From Methylobacter sp. (GTDB taxonomy: Bacteria > Pseudomonadota > Gammaproteobacteria > Methylococcales > Methylomonadaceae): a stretch of 62,194 nt of DNA. Numbering within the stretch: position 1 is the stretch's first letter; each line of letters starts with the position of its first letter. The stretch is taken from contig JALNYY010000009.1 of NCBI GenBank assembly GCA_023229605.1, positions 1 to 62,194 of the forward strand, written 5' to 3'. Position numbers and translations under genes: made by a program. Below are positions 31,906-40,963 of the stretch, piece after piece. The notes under the pieces were generated by a model. The model was not told where the DNA came from, made no database searches, and saw only the letters and a program-made list of their open reading frames with translations.

Positions 31906-33600
31906 TTATTGCCTACTTTGGGTGCTGTTTACCATAAGCGGCAAGGAGAGCAGGACGAGGCACATTAGCCATACCACCAGCTGACCATTGGTGACAGAAA
32001 AAACAAAAGCCACGCCAAGTCTCTCGCCGATATTCGGATAAGCCAGGATAAAGTCGCGGCTTACCATGAAAGCTTTGGTTTCCCAGATAATAAGAATCAC
32101 GCCTACGACCAGCAGCGCATAGCCCAGTATCTTATCCAGATCGGATTTGATCTTCAGATGTCCCGCCAACCGGTTAATCTCAATGGCCTTTATCGACCAG
32201 GGGCGCTCGGTCATGTAACTGATGATCATTAAACCGAACATGCCCACGACAGGTATGTAAACGGCTACCGTGGGAAAACTGATGTAACGGCCATTTATCG
32301 CCAAACCGAAAGTTTTATAAACGGCATATCCGGCAAACAGCATGTAGATTGCATATATCCAGGCGCCGAATTTCGGCTTGGCTGCCTTGCCGGTTAACAG
32401 GCCGTAGCCCCGCTGCAAGATCAAGCCCGCCAAGATGGCGTTTAAGCCCACAATTAATAGGGTCTGAAAACGCTGCCAGTCGCTATAACTCGTGTACCAC
32501 AGGTTTGCGAGCATGTTGGGCAGCAAAAAGGACAGCAATTGCGCGAAGGCTAAAAAGAACGCGAGACGCATTGTGGTTAATGTGTGTAACGGCTTCCAAC
32601 AGCAGCCAACGATGGTCAGGAAAAGTATCGTTGACGCTATAACGCCGTTAAGCCAGTCAGGATTTTCGTAGACTTTGCCGGTTAAAGGAAAAACCTCTTT
32701 GCGGTCAACCGAAAAAAGTCCCCAGTTTGCGCCGACCACGCCTTCAAGCTCGCTTTTCCATGATTGGTTAAAAGCTTCGACAATGTTGTAATCGAAGCCG
32801 TTTTCATTGGCCACCTTGATTAATGCGCGGATGAATTTTGCTTCGTTGACCACGCTGGGTACGGACCAGCCGCGTTGACGGCCTTCGCCCGGCCAACCGG
32901 ATTCGCCGATCAGTATCGGTTTGCCCGGCGCAATGGCTTCTGCCTCCTGGTGAACCTGCTTAAAAATCCGTTCAATATGCGCCGGGGCCTGGTCTACGGT
33001 GATAGGTTCGTCTTCCCAGTAAGGCAGGATGTGGATGGTAATAAAATCCACTTCTTTGATTAACTCAGGGTATTTCATGTACATGGACCACACATCGGCA
33101 TAAGAAACCGGTTGTTTAACAGACCGTTTTACTTCCCGTATGTATTCAATCAGCTTTTCAGGTTTCAGGTCGCCGCGCAACAGCACTTCGTTGCCGACGA
33201 TAACCCGCTTGACCACATCTGGGTTTGCGTTGGCGGAGCGGATGACTGCGGCGATCTCCTCTTGATTGTCTTCCTTTATATTGCCCAGCCACGCGCCTTG
33301 AATCATCTTCAAGCCATGTTTTTGCGCTAAGGATGGAATGATTTGCATACTGCCCTCAGCGCTGGCATAAGTGCGGATAGAGTGGGTTGTTTCACCCATC
33401 AAGCGCAAGTCGGCGTCGATTTGTTCGGGGGTGGGGAATTTTTCATCCAAAGGCCCCTGGCCTTCCCTAAATGGGGCAAAAGACAGGCTGTTAAGTTTTC
33501 CTGAAGGAACGTCCGGCCCTACATCTTGGGGTAAGTTGGTTGACCAGCCGAGCAAGCCGTTAAGCAAAACAACCAATACAGCGAATGAAGCAATTTTCAT
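31906..33600 (-). CDS. GH17-like membrane protein, putative beta-glucan-modifying enzyme (NdvC-like)
   Basis: 564 residues from the ATG at 33598-33600, where MKIASFAVLVVLLNGLLGW forms a first helix or signal. An in-frame start at 33678 has a weak SD (GAGG) and would add 26 residues of hydrophobic AT-rich sequence, so the start is open. Residues about 40-310 look like a GH17 TIM barrel (LSFAPFREGQGP, SIRTYASAEG, VGNEVLLRG with the acid/base Glu, IGESGWPGEGRQ with the nucleophile Glu). About eight membrane helices follow. This layout matches bacterial beta-1,6-glucan or cyclic-glucan enzymes. The glycosyltransferase GT2 partner often found next to it is not here. Confidence 0.82.
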   Translation of the reverse strand: MKIASFAVLVVLLNGLLGWSTNLPQDVGPDVPSGKLNSLSFAPFREGQGPLDEKFPTPEQIDADLRLMGETTHSIRTYASAEGSMQIIPSLAQKHGLKMIQGAWLGNIKEDNQEEIAAVIRSANANPDVVKRVIVGNEVLLRGDLKPEKLIEYIREVKRSVKQPVSYADVWSMYMKYPELIKEVDFITIHILPYWEDEPITVDQAPAHIERIFKQVHQEAEAIAPGKPILIGESGWPGEGRQRGWSVPSVVNEAKFIRALIKVANENGFDYNIVEAFNQSWKSELEGVVGANWGLFSVDRKEVFPLTGKVYENPDWLNGVIASTILFLTIVGCCWKPLHTLTTMRLAFFLAFAQLLSFLLPNMLANLWYTSYSDWQRFQTLLIVGLNAILAGLILQRGYGLLTGKAAKPKFGAWIYAIYMLFAGYAVYKTFGLAINGRYISFPTVAVYIPVVGMFGLMIISYMTERPWSIKAIEINRLAGHLKIKSDLDKILGYALLVVGVILIIWETKAFMVSRDFILAYPNIGERLGVAFVFSVTNGQLVVWLMCLVLLSLPLMVNSTQSRQ

Positions 33601-33812
33601 AAATATAAAGCGGTAAATTAAAAAAAATTGAAAAAGGGTGTTACTGAAACACACAGAGTAAATCGTCATCAACATCATCTCATAATTGCCTCATTTTTAA
33701 TATGGGCAGCCTCCCTGGCACCAGATGAAAAGAACGCCGGGTTTTTACGACTTAATCTACGCAAATTATTCGTATTCAGCTAAAATGCGCATCTTTTTGC
33801 TTTTGTAATCTT

Positions 33813-34412
33813 ATGGCTAAAGATATTCGTATTGAAAGATGGAGCGGTCCCGCTCTGGAGCAATTTATTCCTGAACTCGCCCGGCTTAGAATTGAAGTGT
33901 TTCGCGATTTCCCGTATTTGTATGACGGGGATATTGATTATGAAAAGAAATATTTGCAGACTTATATCGATTGCCCTGAAAGCGTTATCGTAATCGCTTT
34001 TGACGGAGACAAAGTGGTCGGCGCATCGACGGCAATCCCGATGAAATACGAAACCGAGGAGCTGAAAAAGCCTTTCCTTGAGCATGGTTACAATCTTGAC
34101 GAGGTTTTTTACTGTAGTGAATCGGTGCTGGATAAAAATTACCGCGGCCTTGGCATCGGCGTTCGGTTTTTTGAGGAGAGGGAAGCTCACGCGGAGGAAT
34201 TGGGCGGCTTCAAGACCATTTGTTTTTGCTGTGTGGAACGGCCTGTAGATCATCCCAGACGGCCGGCCGGTTATGTGCCGCTGGATCAGTTCTGGACCAA
34301 ACGCGGCTATGTTAAGCACCCTGAACTTCACACGACCTATATCTGGAAAGATCTGGACGATGTTGATGAAACGCCTAAACCGATGACTTTCTGGCTGAAA
34401 CATGGACGTTAA
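33813..34412 (+). CDS. GNAT-family N-acetyltransferase
   Basis: 199 residues, cytoplasmic. The GNAT core is visible: an N-terminal helix with PELARLRIEVFRDFPYLY, strand VIVIAFDGDKVVGASTAIP, and the acetyl-CoA loop in the form NYRGLGIGVRFFEEREAHAEE (R/Q-x-x-G-x-G). The stretch DHPRRPAGYVPLDQFWTKRGYVK is typical of the group that occurs next to, or fused with, nitrilase-like amidases. It overlaps the next gene by 11 bases, so the two are co-translated and probably act on one small amine or amide substrate. The substrate is unknown. Confidence 0.87.
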   Translation: MAKDIRIERWSGPALEQFIPELARLRIEVFRDFPYLYDGDIDYEKKYLQTYIDCPESVIVIAFDGDKVVGASTAIPMKYETEELKKPFLEHGYNLDEVFYCSESVLDKNYRGLGIGVRFFEEREAHAEELGGFKTICFCCVERPVDHPRRPAGYVPLDQFWTKRGYVKHPELHTTYIWKDLDDVDETPKPMTFWLKHGR

Positions 34413-35268
34413 AATTGCAACCGCCCAATACGACATCAGTTTCCTGGAAAACTGGCAACAGTATCAAAGCAAGGCTGAACGCTGGGTTACAGAAGCCGTA
34501 GAACAGGATGCGAAGATTCTGCTTTTTCCCGAGTATGCCAGCATGGAACTGGCCTCGCTATTTGGCGAGGCGGTTTATTCATCGTTAAGCGGGCAGCTGG
34601 CGGCCATGCAAGCGGTGCATGACGATTATCTGGATTTGTTTCATTCTTTGGCTAAAAAACACCAGTGCATCATTCAGCCAGGCACATTTCCGGTAAAAAC
34701 AGATTCCGGCGGCTATCGAAACCGGGCTTACCTGTTTATGCCGGAGGGTCAGGTCGATTATCAGGATAAATTGATGATGACCCGTTTCGAAAACGAACAA
34801 TGGCTGATTCAGAAAGGTGAGGGGCTCAAATGTTTCGACACCGGTTACGGAAAAATCGCGATCAATATTTGCTATGACAGCGAATTCCCGATGCTGGCAA
34901 GAAAGCAGGTTGAAGCAGGAGCGAATCTGATTTTAGTGCCCAGTTGCACCGACACCCTTGCCGGTTACCATCGCGTTAAAATAGGCTGCCAGGCAAGAGC
35001 CTTGGAAAACCAGTGTTATGTGGTTCAGTCAGCTCTGGTGGGTAATGCTTCGTGGTCTGAAGCCGTGGATGTCAATATCGGCGCGGCGGCTGTCTATACG
35101 CCTGTGGATCGAGGGTTTCCCGATAACGGCATTTTAGCGGCAGGCAAGCTTAATGCGGTGCAATGGGTTGTTGCCGATCTATCGTTAAGTGCTTGCGGCA
35201 CGGTTCGGGAGCAAGGACAGGTCTTCAACTACAGGGATTGGCCGCTGCAAAATGCGTTTGTTGCGTAG
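34402..35268 (+). CDS. Carbon-nitrogen hydrolase (nitrilase superfamily)
   Basis: 288 residues, cytoplasmic amidase-type enzyme. The Glu-Lys-Cys catalytic triad of the superfamily is in place: Glu in LLFPEYASMEL (near residue 46), Lys in DYQDKLMMTRFE (near 118) and Cys in INICYDSEFP (near 155). The length is normal. Its start lies inside the end of the GNAT gene (11-base overlap); in many proteobacteria the two domains are fused or adjacent, so a joint pathway step such as acylated amine handling is likely. Substrate not predictable. Confidence 0.9.
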   Translation: MDVKIATAQYDISFLENWQQYQSKAERWVTEAVEQDAKILLFPEYASMELASLFGEAVYSSLSGQLAAMQAVHDDYLDLFHSLAKKHQCIIQPGTFPVKTDSGGYRNRAYLFMPEGQVDYQDKLMMTRFENEQWLIQKGEGLKCFDTGYGKIAINICYDSEFPMLARKQVEAGANLILVPSCTDTLAGYHRVKIGCQARALENQCYVVQSALVGNASWSEAVDVNIGAAAVYTPVDRGFPDNGILAAGKLNAVQWVVADLSLSACGTVREQGQVFNYRDWPLQNAFVA

Positions 35269-35276
35269 TCGACAGG

Positions 35277-35327
35277 CCACGAATGACTGCATTGCTCTAC
35301 CTCCTGCATCCATGCAGTCGTTCGTGG
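35277..35327. repeat. Palindromic dispersed repeat between convergent genes
   Basis: A 16-base inverted repeat with one mismatch, CCACGAATGACTGCAT at 35277-35292 against 35312-35327. The inner part, 35288-35321, is a copy of the repeat translated at the start of the GGDEF-EAL gene. It lies between the ends of the nitrilase gene and rpoS and could act as a terminator for both, although there is no good T tract. Confidence 0.8.
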
Positions 35328-35344
35328 TGAAAAAATTCTTAAAA

Positions 35345-36328
35345 TCAATTAAAAATAGCTTCAGAAGAATAACCGTTAAATTCCAGTATTTCTTTCATTC
35401 TTTTTAAGCCATCCAGTTGAATCTGTCTGACGCGCTCCCTGGTTACGCCCAGCTCTTGAGCAACTTGTTCAAGGGTTGAACCTTCATAACCGCAAAGCCC
35501 GTAGCGGCGGCAAATAACTTCGCGCTGTTTTTCGGAAAGTTGAAATACCCATTTGGCAATATTGTGTCTAATGCCGTCTTCTTGTATTTTTTCGGCAGGC
35601 GACATGCTCTCGCTATCGGAAATAGACTCGACCAATGGTTTGTCAAAATCCTTGCCGCCCGGAATATCGATTGAGGTGACCCGCTCATTGAGTTTGAGCA
35701 TTTTTTCGACTTTATTGACCGGTATATCCAGATGCACGGCTATGTCTTCGGCATTGGGTTCATGATCGAGAGTGTGCGCCAAATGGCGTTGGGCTTTTAG
35801 GTAAGTATTCATTTCTTTGACGATATGGATCGGCAAGCGAATAGTGCGCGTCTGATTCATTATGGCCCGCTCGATAGTTTGCCTGATCCACCAGGTTGCA
35901 TAGGTTGAAAATCTGAATCCTCTTTCAGGATCGAATTTTTCAACCGCGCGCATCAAGCCCAGATTGCCTTCCTCAATCAAATCCAGCAACGGCAAGCCCC
36001 TGTTCAGGTAACGGCGGGAAATTTTAACGACCAGCCGCAAATTGCTTTCGATCATGATTTTGCGGGCCGCTTCATCGCCCAGCAAAGCCCTGGAGCCGTA
36101 GATTTTTTCCTGGTCCGCGGTCAGTAATTGCGAACGGGACAGCTCATTCAAATAAACCCGCGTCGCATCCATACTCTTTTCTTGCCGAGATTCAATGGCA
36201 ATTATCTCATCAATATCCAATGCCTCACTGGCAACGGAATTTGTCTGGAGATCATCGTCAAAAGACAAATCGTCATCGAATAACACACAAATATCATCGT
36301 CCAATAGATCAACTAATTCTGCCTTCAT
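35345..36328 (-). CDS. rpoS: RNA polymerase sigma factor RpoS
   Basis: 327 residues, the stationary-phase and general-stress sigma factor (E. coli 330). Region 1.2 (DATRVYLNELSRSQLL), region 2 (ESNLRLVVKISRRYLNRGL, LDLIEEGNLGLMRAVEKFD, FSTYATWWIRQTIERAI), region 3 and region 4 with the -35-binding helix (STLEQVAQELGVTRERVRQIQ) are all intact. The shortened region 1.1 is acidic (DDDICVLFDDDLSFDDDL). It lies 40 bases after nlpD, the classical order. The final residues differ from E. coli. RpoS rather than RpoD because of length and the missing large non-conserved region. Confidence 0.96.
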   Translation of the reverse strand: MKAELVDLLDDDICVLFDDDLSFDDDLQTNSVASEALDIDEIIAIESRQEKSMDATRVYLNELSRSQLLTADQEKIYGSRALLGDEAARKIMIESNLRLVVKISRRYLNRGLPLLDLIEEGNLGLMRAVEKFDPERGFRFSTYATWWIRQTIERAIMNQTRTIRLPIHIVKEMNTYLKAQRHLAHTLDHEPNAEDIAVHLDIPVNKVEKMLKLNERVTSIDIPGGKDFDKPLVESISDSESMSPAEKIQEDGIRHNIAKWVFQLSEKQREVICRRYGLCGYEGSTLEQVAQELGVTRERVRQIQLDGLKRMKEILEFNGYSSEAIFN

Positions 36329-36368
36329 GATAACCTCACATTGTCCGGCTTGAGCCGAAATGGTTTTA

Positions 36369-37223
36369 TTATTTTCCCGGTAAAAAATTAAGTGGATTTA
36401 CCGGTTTTCCGTTTTTCCTTATCTCAAAATGCAGCGATGTTTTGTTTGATCCTCCTTGACCGACTTTCGCAATAACCTCGCCCTTTTCTACATGGTGTCC
36501 CTCTTCAACGAGCAGCCGGCTGTTATTGGCATAAGCGCTTAAATACAAGTCGTTATGTTTGATAATAAGCAAATTACCGTAGCCAATCAGGCCCTGTCCG
36601 CTGTATACAACTTTGCCGGCTTCAGCGGCGCTCACGTCCTGTCCCATTTTTCCGGCTATATCAATGCCTTTGTTATCGGCTTGAGAAAATGATTTTAAGA
36701 TTTTTCCTTTTATCGGCCATTGAAAGTTTAACATTAACATATTTTCATTATCAATTGAAATAATTGATTTTTTTTGTGGGCTACTTCCGTTTTTTTGAAC
36801 GGAATCTTTAAGTGTCCGGGGTTTAGGTGGCGGCCTGTGGGTCAGATCGGTGTTATGAGTTGATGGAATAGGTGCTTTTTTCGGTGGACTGATTCTGTTT
36901 GTTGTCTCTGCATCATTTTTATCGTCGAGCGCAGGCTTGTTTCCCGGATTAGGGGCGGATAGCCTTATTTTTTGGCCTATTTCTACCGTATAAGGCGGAG
37001 CGATCCGGTTCCATTGCGCTAATTGCCGATAATCCAGGTCAAAGAGCAGGCTTATTCCGTACAAGGTGTCGCCTTTTTTTACCAGATGATATTTGATCTC
37101 CTCTTTGGCAATTTCAGGATGATTGGTCGTGACAGGGGCGTAGTTTGGCGGCAGTTCGGCACAGCCATCCAATAAAGCCGACAATATTGTAATAAGAACA
37201 AGCTTTGAATGGATGGAGGACAT
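36369..37223 (-). CDS. nlpD: NlpD-like LysM/M23 lipoprotein, murein hydrolase activator
   Basis: 284 residues. The signal peptide ends in a lipobox-like ALLDGC (Cys21), so probably an outer-membrane lipoprotein. A LysM domain (YHLVKKGDTLYGISLLFDL, about 46-92) binds peptidoglycan. A Lys/Pro-rich linker leads to a LytM/M23 domain (about 170-284). The metal ligands are degenerate: the first His of the H-x-x-x-D motif is Asn (NKGIDIAG), while LHFEI keeps its His. That is what NlpD and EnvC show, which activate amidases rather than cut murein themselves. Position directly upstream of rpoS supports nlpD; its transcript probably also carries an rpoS promoter, as in E. coli. Confidence 0.93.
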   Translation of the reverse strand: MSSIHSKLVLITILSALLDGCAELPPNYAPVTTNHPEIAKEEIKYHLVKKGDTLYGISLLFDLDYRQLAQWNRIAPPYTVEIGQKIRLSAPNPGNKPALDDKNDAETTNRISPPKKAPIPSTHNTDLTHRPPPKPRTLKDSVQKNGSSPQKKSIISIDNENMLMLNFQWPIKGKILKSFSQADNKGIDIAGKMGQDVSAAEAGKVVYSGQGLIGYGNLLIIKHNDLYLSAYANNSRLLVEEGHHVEKGEVIAKVGQGGSNKTSLHFEIRKNGKPVNPLNFLPGK

Positions 37224-37229
37224 GGCGGC

Positions 37230-37724
37230 TTATTTTTTTAGCAGAATTTTTTTGGCCAGATTTATTTTTGCCGCCAAATAGTTCGATCCGCCACGATCAG
37301 GATGTATTTTTTGCATTAACGTCCGATGAGCGGCAATAATTTCAGACTCCGATGCGCCGATCTTCAAACCTAATACTTCATACGCCTCTTCAACCGACAT
37401 AGCGCCTTTCGCGTCGGCTTTGTTTTGTTGCTGCGACGCACCCTGCTTCGCTGACTTGAATTCGAACCATAGCCGGTGCAAATAAGGGGCATGACGTAAC
37501 AATGCCGGCATTAAGCGGAATAAAAAAGCAACAACTATGCCTACCAGCGCAAAAAGCCAGTTCAAACGTCCGGTTGCGGCCAAATAAAATACGATCAGCC
37601 CGCTACCGAATAGAAATAAAATTTTGACGTAACGGGCCAATACGGCAGGCGAGGCTTTTAAAAAACCGCGTATTCCAAAGTATGCAATGGCGATAAATAT
37701 CAAAATCAAATAAATTCGAATCAA
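37230..37724 (-). CDS. Small membrane J-domain protein (Tim14-like)
   Basis: 164 residues. Two to three hydrophobic helices come first (MIRIYLILIFIAIAYFGIRG, ILFLFGSGLIVFYLA, WLFALVGIVVAFLF). A Gln/Lys linker follows, then a C-terminal J domain (SVEEAYEVLGLKIGASESEIIAAHRTL) with HPD near residue 142 in QKIHPDRGGSN. The J domain at the extreme C-terminus after the membrane part is the arrangement of mitochondrial Pam18/Tim14 and of the bacterial family of that kind; it should recruit DnaK to the membrane. It sits 6 bases before nlpD, so it is probably in the nlpD-rpoS transcript. The substrate is unknown. Confidence 0.88.
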   Translation of the reverse strand: MIRIYLILIFIAIAYFGIRGFLKASPAVLARYVKILFLFGSGLIVFYLAATGRLNWLFALVGIVVAFLFRLMPALLRHAPYLHRLWFEFKSAKQGASQQQNKADAKGAMSVEEAYEVLGLKIGASESEIIAAHRTLMQKIHPDRGGSNYLAAKINLAKKILLKK

Positions 37725-37828
37725 GGCTTCACTCCCGGATCAATGACCTGTTTAAGACTGTGTTCAAAGTTTTTTGCCCCTTCCCTATGATTATACGGAT
37801 AGTGTTTATATAAATAATACCTTAAAAT

Positions 37829-38392
37829 ATGAGATCTTATGACAACAATCTAATGTTGATTGATATGCTGAATGCTAAAATTCCGGTTTTAGGTTTTGCC
37901 GCTGCAAGCGGAACCGGTAAAACCACGTTATTGACCCGATTGATCCCGCTTTTAAAACAAAACGGCCTGCGCATCGGTTTGATCAAACACAGCCATCATG
38001 ATTTTGAAATTGACCGGCCGGGGAAAGACAGTTTTCGCCTGCGGGAAGCCGGCGCCTCGCCTGTCATGCTGGTATCCCGGTATCGGCGCGCGATGATTAC
38101 CGAATTCACCTCCGAAAAAGAACCCCGGCTGGATGATCAGTTAAAACAATTCGACCAGTCCGAACTGGATCTGATCCTGGTTGAAGGCTTCAGAGCAGAG
38201 AAATTTCCCAAAATTGAGTTGCATCGACCTGCACTGGAAAAACCCCTGCTTTACCCAAATGACCCGGACATCATTGCGATAGCTGCCGATGTGAAGCTGG
38301 AAACACCGGCTTATTTGGTGCAACTGGACTTAAACCAACCCGAAATGATTGCCGCGTTTATCCAAAACCATGTTATGAAGAGCCATGATTGA
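37829..38392 (+). CDS. mobB: Molybdopterin-guanine dinucleotide biosynthesis adaptor MobB
   Basis: 187 residues; a P-loop GTPase that assists MobA in adding GMP to the molybdenum cofactor. The Walker A is SGTGKTTLL at about residue 27, followed by LIKHSHHDFEIDRPGKDSFRLREAGA, the family signature, and the Walker B-like LDLILVEGFRAEKFPKIE. Three ATGs are in frame (37829, 37853, 37865), none with a good SD; the last would give a protein that starts right before the first strand. It overlaps moeA by 8 bases. MobA is not in the window. Confidence 0.93.
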   Translation: MRSYDNNLMLIDMLNAKIPVLGFAAASGTGKTTLLTRLIPLLKQNGLRIGLIKHSHHDFEIDRPGKDSFRLREAGASPVMLVSRYRRAMITEFTSEKEPRLDDQLKQFDQSELDLILVEGFRAEKFPKIELHRPALEKPLLYPNDPDIIAIAADVKLETPAYLVQLDLNQPEMIAAFIQNHVMKSHD

Positions 38393-39629
38393 CTTATGTA
38401 GCCAAGAATCCAGGCCGTTGCTTACTATCGGCGACGCGCTGGACAGAATCAAAACCGCCGTACATCCGGTAAGCGACACAGAAAAATCGGCATTAAAAAA
38501 TGCCTTGGGGCGAGTGTTGGCGGAACCGGTTTATTCGCCGATCAATATCCCTCATGACCGGAATGCGGCTATGGACGGCTATGCTTTTGCCAGTTGCGAT
38601 ATGGCTGACGGTCACGCGTTCGCGCTGAGCTTGGCCGGGACATCCTGGGCCGGGCGGCCATTTCAGGGGCGGATGCAACCCGGCCAGTGCATCAGGATTT
38701 TTACCGGCGCGGTAGTGCCGGAGCAAGCCGATTCGGTCATCATGCAGGAGCATGTGCAGGTTCAGGATCAAACCATACATTTTCCAGCCGACACGCGCGC
38801 GCTGCAAAATATCAGAAAAATCGGCGAAGACGTAAAACAAGGTGCCTGCTTGATAGCTACACCTAAAAAGCTGACTGCGGTTGATCTCGGTTTGCTGGCC
38901 TCTGCCGGTGTTGATCAGGTCGCCGTTAAACGGCAGTTAAAAATAGCCTGTTTTTCGACCGGCGACGAACTGACCGCATTAGGCCAGCCGCTGGAACCCG
39001 GCAAAATATACGACAGCAATCGCGCTATGTTAGGCGGATTATTGGCGGACCCCGGCTACAGCATTGTTGATTTTGGCGTTATTCCCGATGATAAACAGTT
39101 GCTTGAAGACCGCTTTATCGAGGCATCCAAAAACCATGATGTCGTCATAACCACCGGCGGCGCTTCGGTAGGCGAGGCCGACTATGTCAAAGAAATCCTG
39201 CAAAGCTGCGGAGAAGTCGATTTTTGGAAAATTGCCGTGAAACCCGGTAAACCGTTGGCTTTCGGCAAGATAGGATCGTGTTATTTTTTTGGGTTGCCCG
39301 GCAACCCGGTTGCCGTAGTCGTAACTTTTCAGCAGATCGTAGCGCCCGCACTCAGGCAGCTTTCCGGCGCGCCGCCTGCAAAACCGTTAAGATTCACCGC
39401 GACTTGCACCAGCGCGTTAAAGAAAGCTGCCGGACGACAGGAATATCAGCGCGGCATCCTCAGTCAAGACGAAAACGGCGAGTTTTTTGTCGCTTCAGCG
39501 GGTCAACAGGGTTCGCATATTCTCAGCTCCATGAGCCGGAGCGGGTGCTATATCGTCTTGCCGGAGGAGTGTAAAGGTGTACAAACAGGCGACAAAGTCA
39601 TCGTTGAGCCGTTTAGTTTGTTTATATAG
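38385..39629 (+). CDS. moeA: Molybdopterin molybdenumtransferase MoeA
   Basis: 414 residues, normal for MoeA; inserts molybdate into adenylated molybdopterin in the last steps of cofactor synthesis. Seen: NIPHDRNAAMDGYAF (N-terminal substrate loop), RIFTGAVVPEQADSVIMQE, the MPT-binding core STGDELTALG and TTGGASVGEADYV, and the late FGLPGNPVAVVVTF. It overlaps the end of mobB by 8 bases, so both are made together. The pair implies molybdoenzymes elsewhere in the genome. Confidence 0.96.
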   Translation: MIDLCSQESRPLLTIGDALDRIKTAVHPVSDTEKSALKNALGRVLAEPVYSPINIPHDRNAAMDGYAFASCDMADGHAFALSLAGTSWAGRPFQGRMQPGQCIRIFTGAVVPEQADSVIMQEHVQVQDQTIHFPADTRALQNIRKIGEDVKQGACLIATPKKLTAVDLGLLASAGVDQVAVKRQLKIACFSTGDELTALGQPLEPGKIYDSNRAMLGGLLADPGYSIVDFGVIPDDKQLLEDRFIEASKNHDVVITTGGASVGEADYVKEILQSCGEVDFWKIAVKPGKPLAFGKIGSCYFFGLPGNPVAVVVTFQQIVAPALRQLSGAPPAKPLRFTATCTSALKKAAGRQEYQRGILSQDENGEFFVASAGQQGSHILSSMSRSGCYIVLPEECKGVQTGDKVIVEPFSLFI

Positions 39630-39688
39630 CGGTTTGCCCTAATTCATCAATTCCCGAATGGACTCGGGCTCATCGCCATGTTTTGTTA

Positions 39689-40030
39689 TCAGGTCTTTTT
39701 AACAAACTCTGATTTAAGTTTCATTGCGCCAATACCGTCGATTCTGCAGTCAATATCATGATCGCCGTCTACCAGACGGATGATTTTGACTTTGGTGCCT
39801 ACTTTCACGACCGATGATGATCCCTTGACTTTGAGGTCTTTGATTACGGTGACGGTATCTCCGTCTTGCAGCACGTTGCCGTTTGCATCCTTGACGATAC
39901 GGACATCGGAGCTGTCTTCGACTGTCCCATCTTTTGCCCATTCGTGTGCGCACTCAGGGCAGACGTACATCATATTGTCTTCGTAGGTAAATTCTGAACC
40001 GCATGCAGGGCATTTGGGGAGGTTATTCAT
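39689..40030 (-). CDS. yjdM: YjdM/PhnA zinc-ribbon protein
   Basis: 113 residues matching the YjdM (formerly PhnA) family. A zinc ribbon at the N-terminus (CPACGSEF and CPECAHEW, four Cys) precedes an SH3-like barrel (VLQDGDTVTVIKDLKVKGSS, VKIIRLVDGDHDIDC). The family was once linked to phosphonate use, but its real function is unsettled. It is a single gene convergent with moeA and divergent from the hemerythrin gene. Confidence 0.93.
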   Translation of the reverse strand: MNNLPKCPACGSEFTYEDNMMYVCPECAHEWAKDGTVEDSSDVRIVKDANGNVLQDGDTVTVIKDLKVKGSSSVVKVGTKVKIIRLVDGDHDIDCRIDGIGAMKLKSEFVKKT

Positions 40031-40348
40031 TTCTTTCCTTAATGTAGGGTTGTCTCACCTTGTGGAATACAAGGAGTATTGAATGATGCCGGATTTAGGC
40101 GTTTATTATCCATTTCACGAGGGGTTAAGCGCAGACTCCGGAAATCATTACTGTCTTTATGTATCGATGATTTCACTTTTTGAGTTTTATGTTGTGTAAT
40201 GAATCTGCATTATAAATGTTCATCGGTTTTTTAAAAAGCCAGGTTCAATTTTTTGCCTGCTAGGCAGAGGTCTTGAGGGCAGTGATTTACTTAGCAACCG
40301 CCACGATCATGAGCCAAACTTTTACACGTATTTTAAGGAATATCAGCC
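40031..40348. other. Divergent intergenic region of yjdM and the hemerythrin gene
   Basis: 318 AT-rich bases with promoters to be expected for both sides. A small hairpin, CCTTGT-GGAAT-ACAAGG, lies near 40059-40075. A plus frame from 40273 overlaps the hemerythrin gene out of phase and is not a credible gene. I see no RNA gene or repeat here. Confidence 0.5.
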
Positions 40349-40900
40349 ATGCCAGTCACCGAAGATCTGATGAAAGAACATCAATTGATTTTAAAATATG
40401 CGGATTTAATGGAACGCTGCGCCGACTACAGTCTAAAACACCCAGGCGCAGTTGTATTGCTGGAGAACGCGGCTGGTTTTATAGGATTTATCAAGGAGTT
40501 CGCCGATCACTTTCATCATGCGAAGGAGGAAGATATTTTGTTCCGGTATCTTGAGGTTCCCGGCGTATTGACGCATTGCAATCCGGTTCCTCAAATGCTG
40601 ATGGAACACGAAAAAGCCAGGGAATTTGTTCGTAATATGGAGCGGGCATTGCAGCAAAAAGCATTAAACGACCTGGTGGATAATACTGCCCGGTATGCAC
40701 GGCTTCTAAAAGAACATATTTATAAGGAAGACAATATCCTGTATCCGATGGGAGAGCGGGGCCTGTCGGATGAAGATAAAACAGCGCTACTGAAAGAATA
40801 TGTCCAGGCAGATCAGCGCGTTGATAGTCAGGCTATTTGGGCTAAATACGAAGCCCTCTATATGGAACTCGAACCGGTGTTGAATGCGTTGGCGGATTAA
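40349..40900 (+). CDS. Hemerythrin-domain protein
   Basis: 183 residues, cytoplasmic four-helix bundle of the HHE cation-binding group. The iron ligands are recognisable in order: His in MKEHQLIL (near 10), His/His and Glu in FADHFHHAKEEDIL (near 52-60), His in LMEHEKAREF (near 91) and His...Glu in LLKEHIYKEDNILYP (near 120). Such proteins bind oxygen or NO, or protect and repair iron centres. SD AAGGA upstream of the ATG. It is a single-gene unit; together with the ODP-type protein it is the second oxygen-type diiron protein of the window. Confidence 0.92.
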   Translation: MPVTEDLMKEHQLILKYADLMERCADYSLKHPGAVVLLENAAGFIGFIKEFADHFHHAKEEDILFRYLEVPGVLTHCNPVPQMLMEHEKAREFVRNMERALQQKALNDLVDNTARYARLLKEHIYKEDNILYPMGERGLSDEDKTALLKEYVQADQRVDSQAIWAKYEALYMELEPVLNALAD

Positions 40901-40912
40901 CTGAAATTCCGC

Positions 40913-40941
40913 CCGGACAAGCCATTTGCTTGCGCGTCCGG
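40913..40941. terminator. Possible terminator between convergent genes
   Basis: An imperfect hairpin: CCGGAC at 40913-40918 pairs with GTCCGG at 40936-40941, with an inner AAGC/GCTT. It sits between the hemerythrin gene and the convergent secretin-domain gene. The T content after the stem is low, so the call rests on position. Confidence 0.4.
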
Positions 40942-40963
40942 TTCCAGTTTGCAGCAAGATCGA

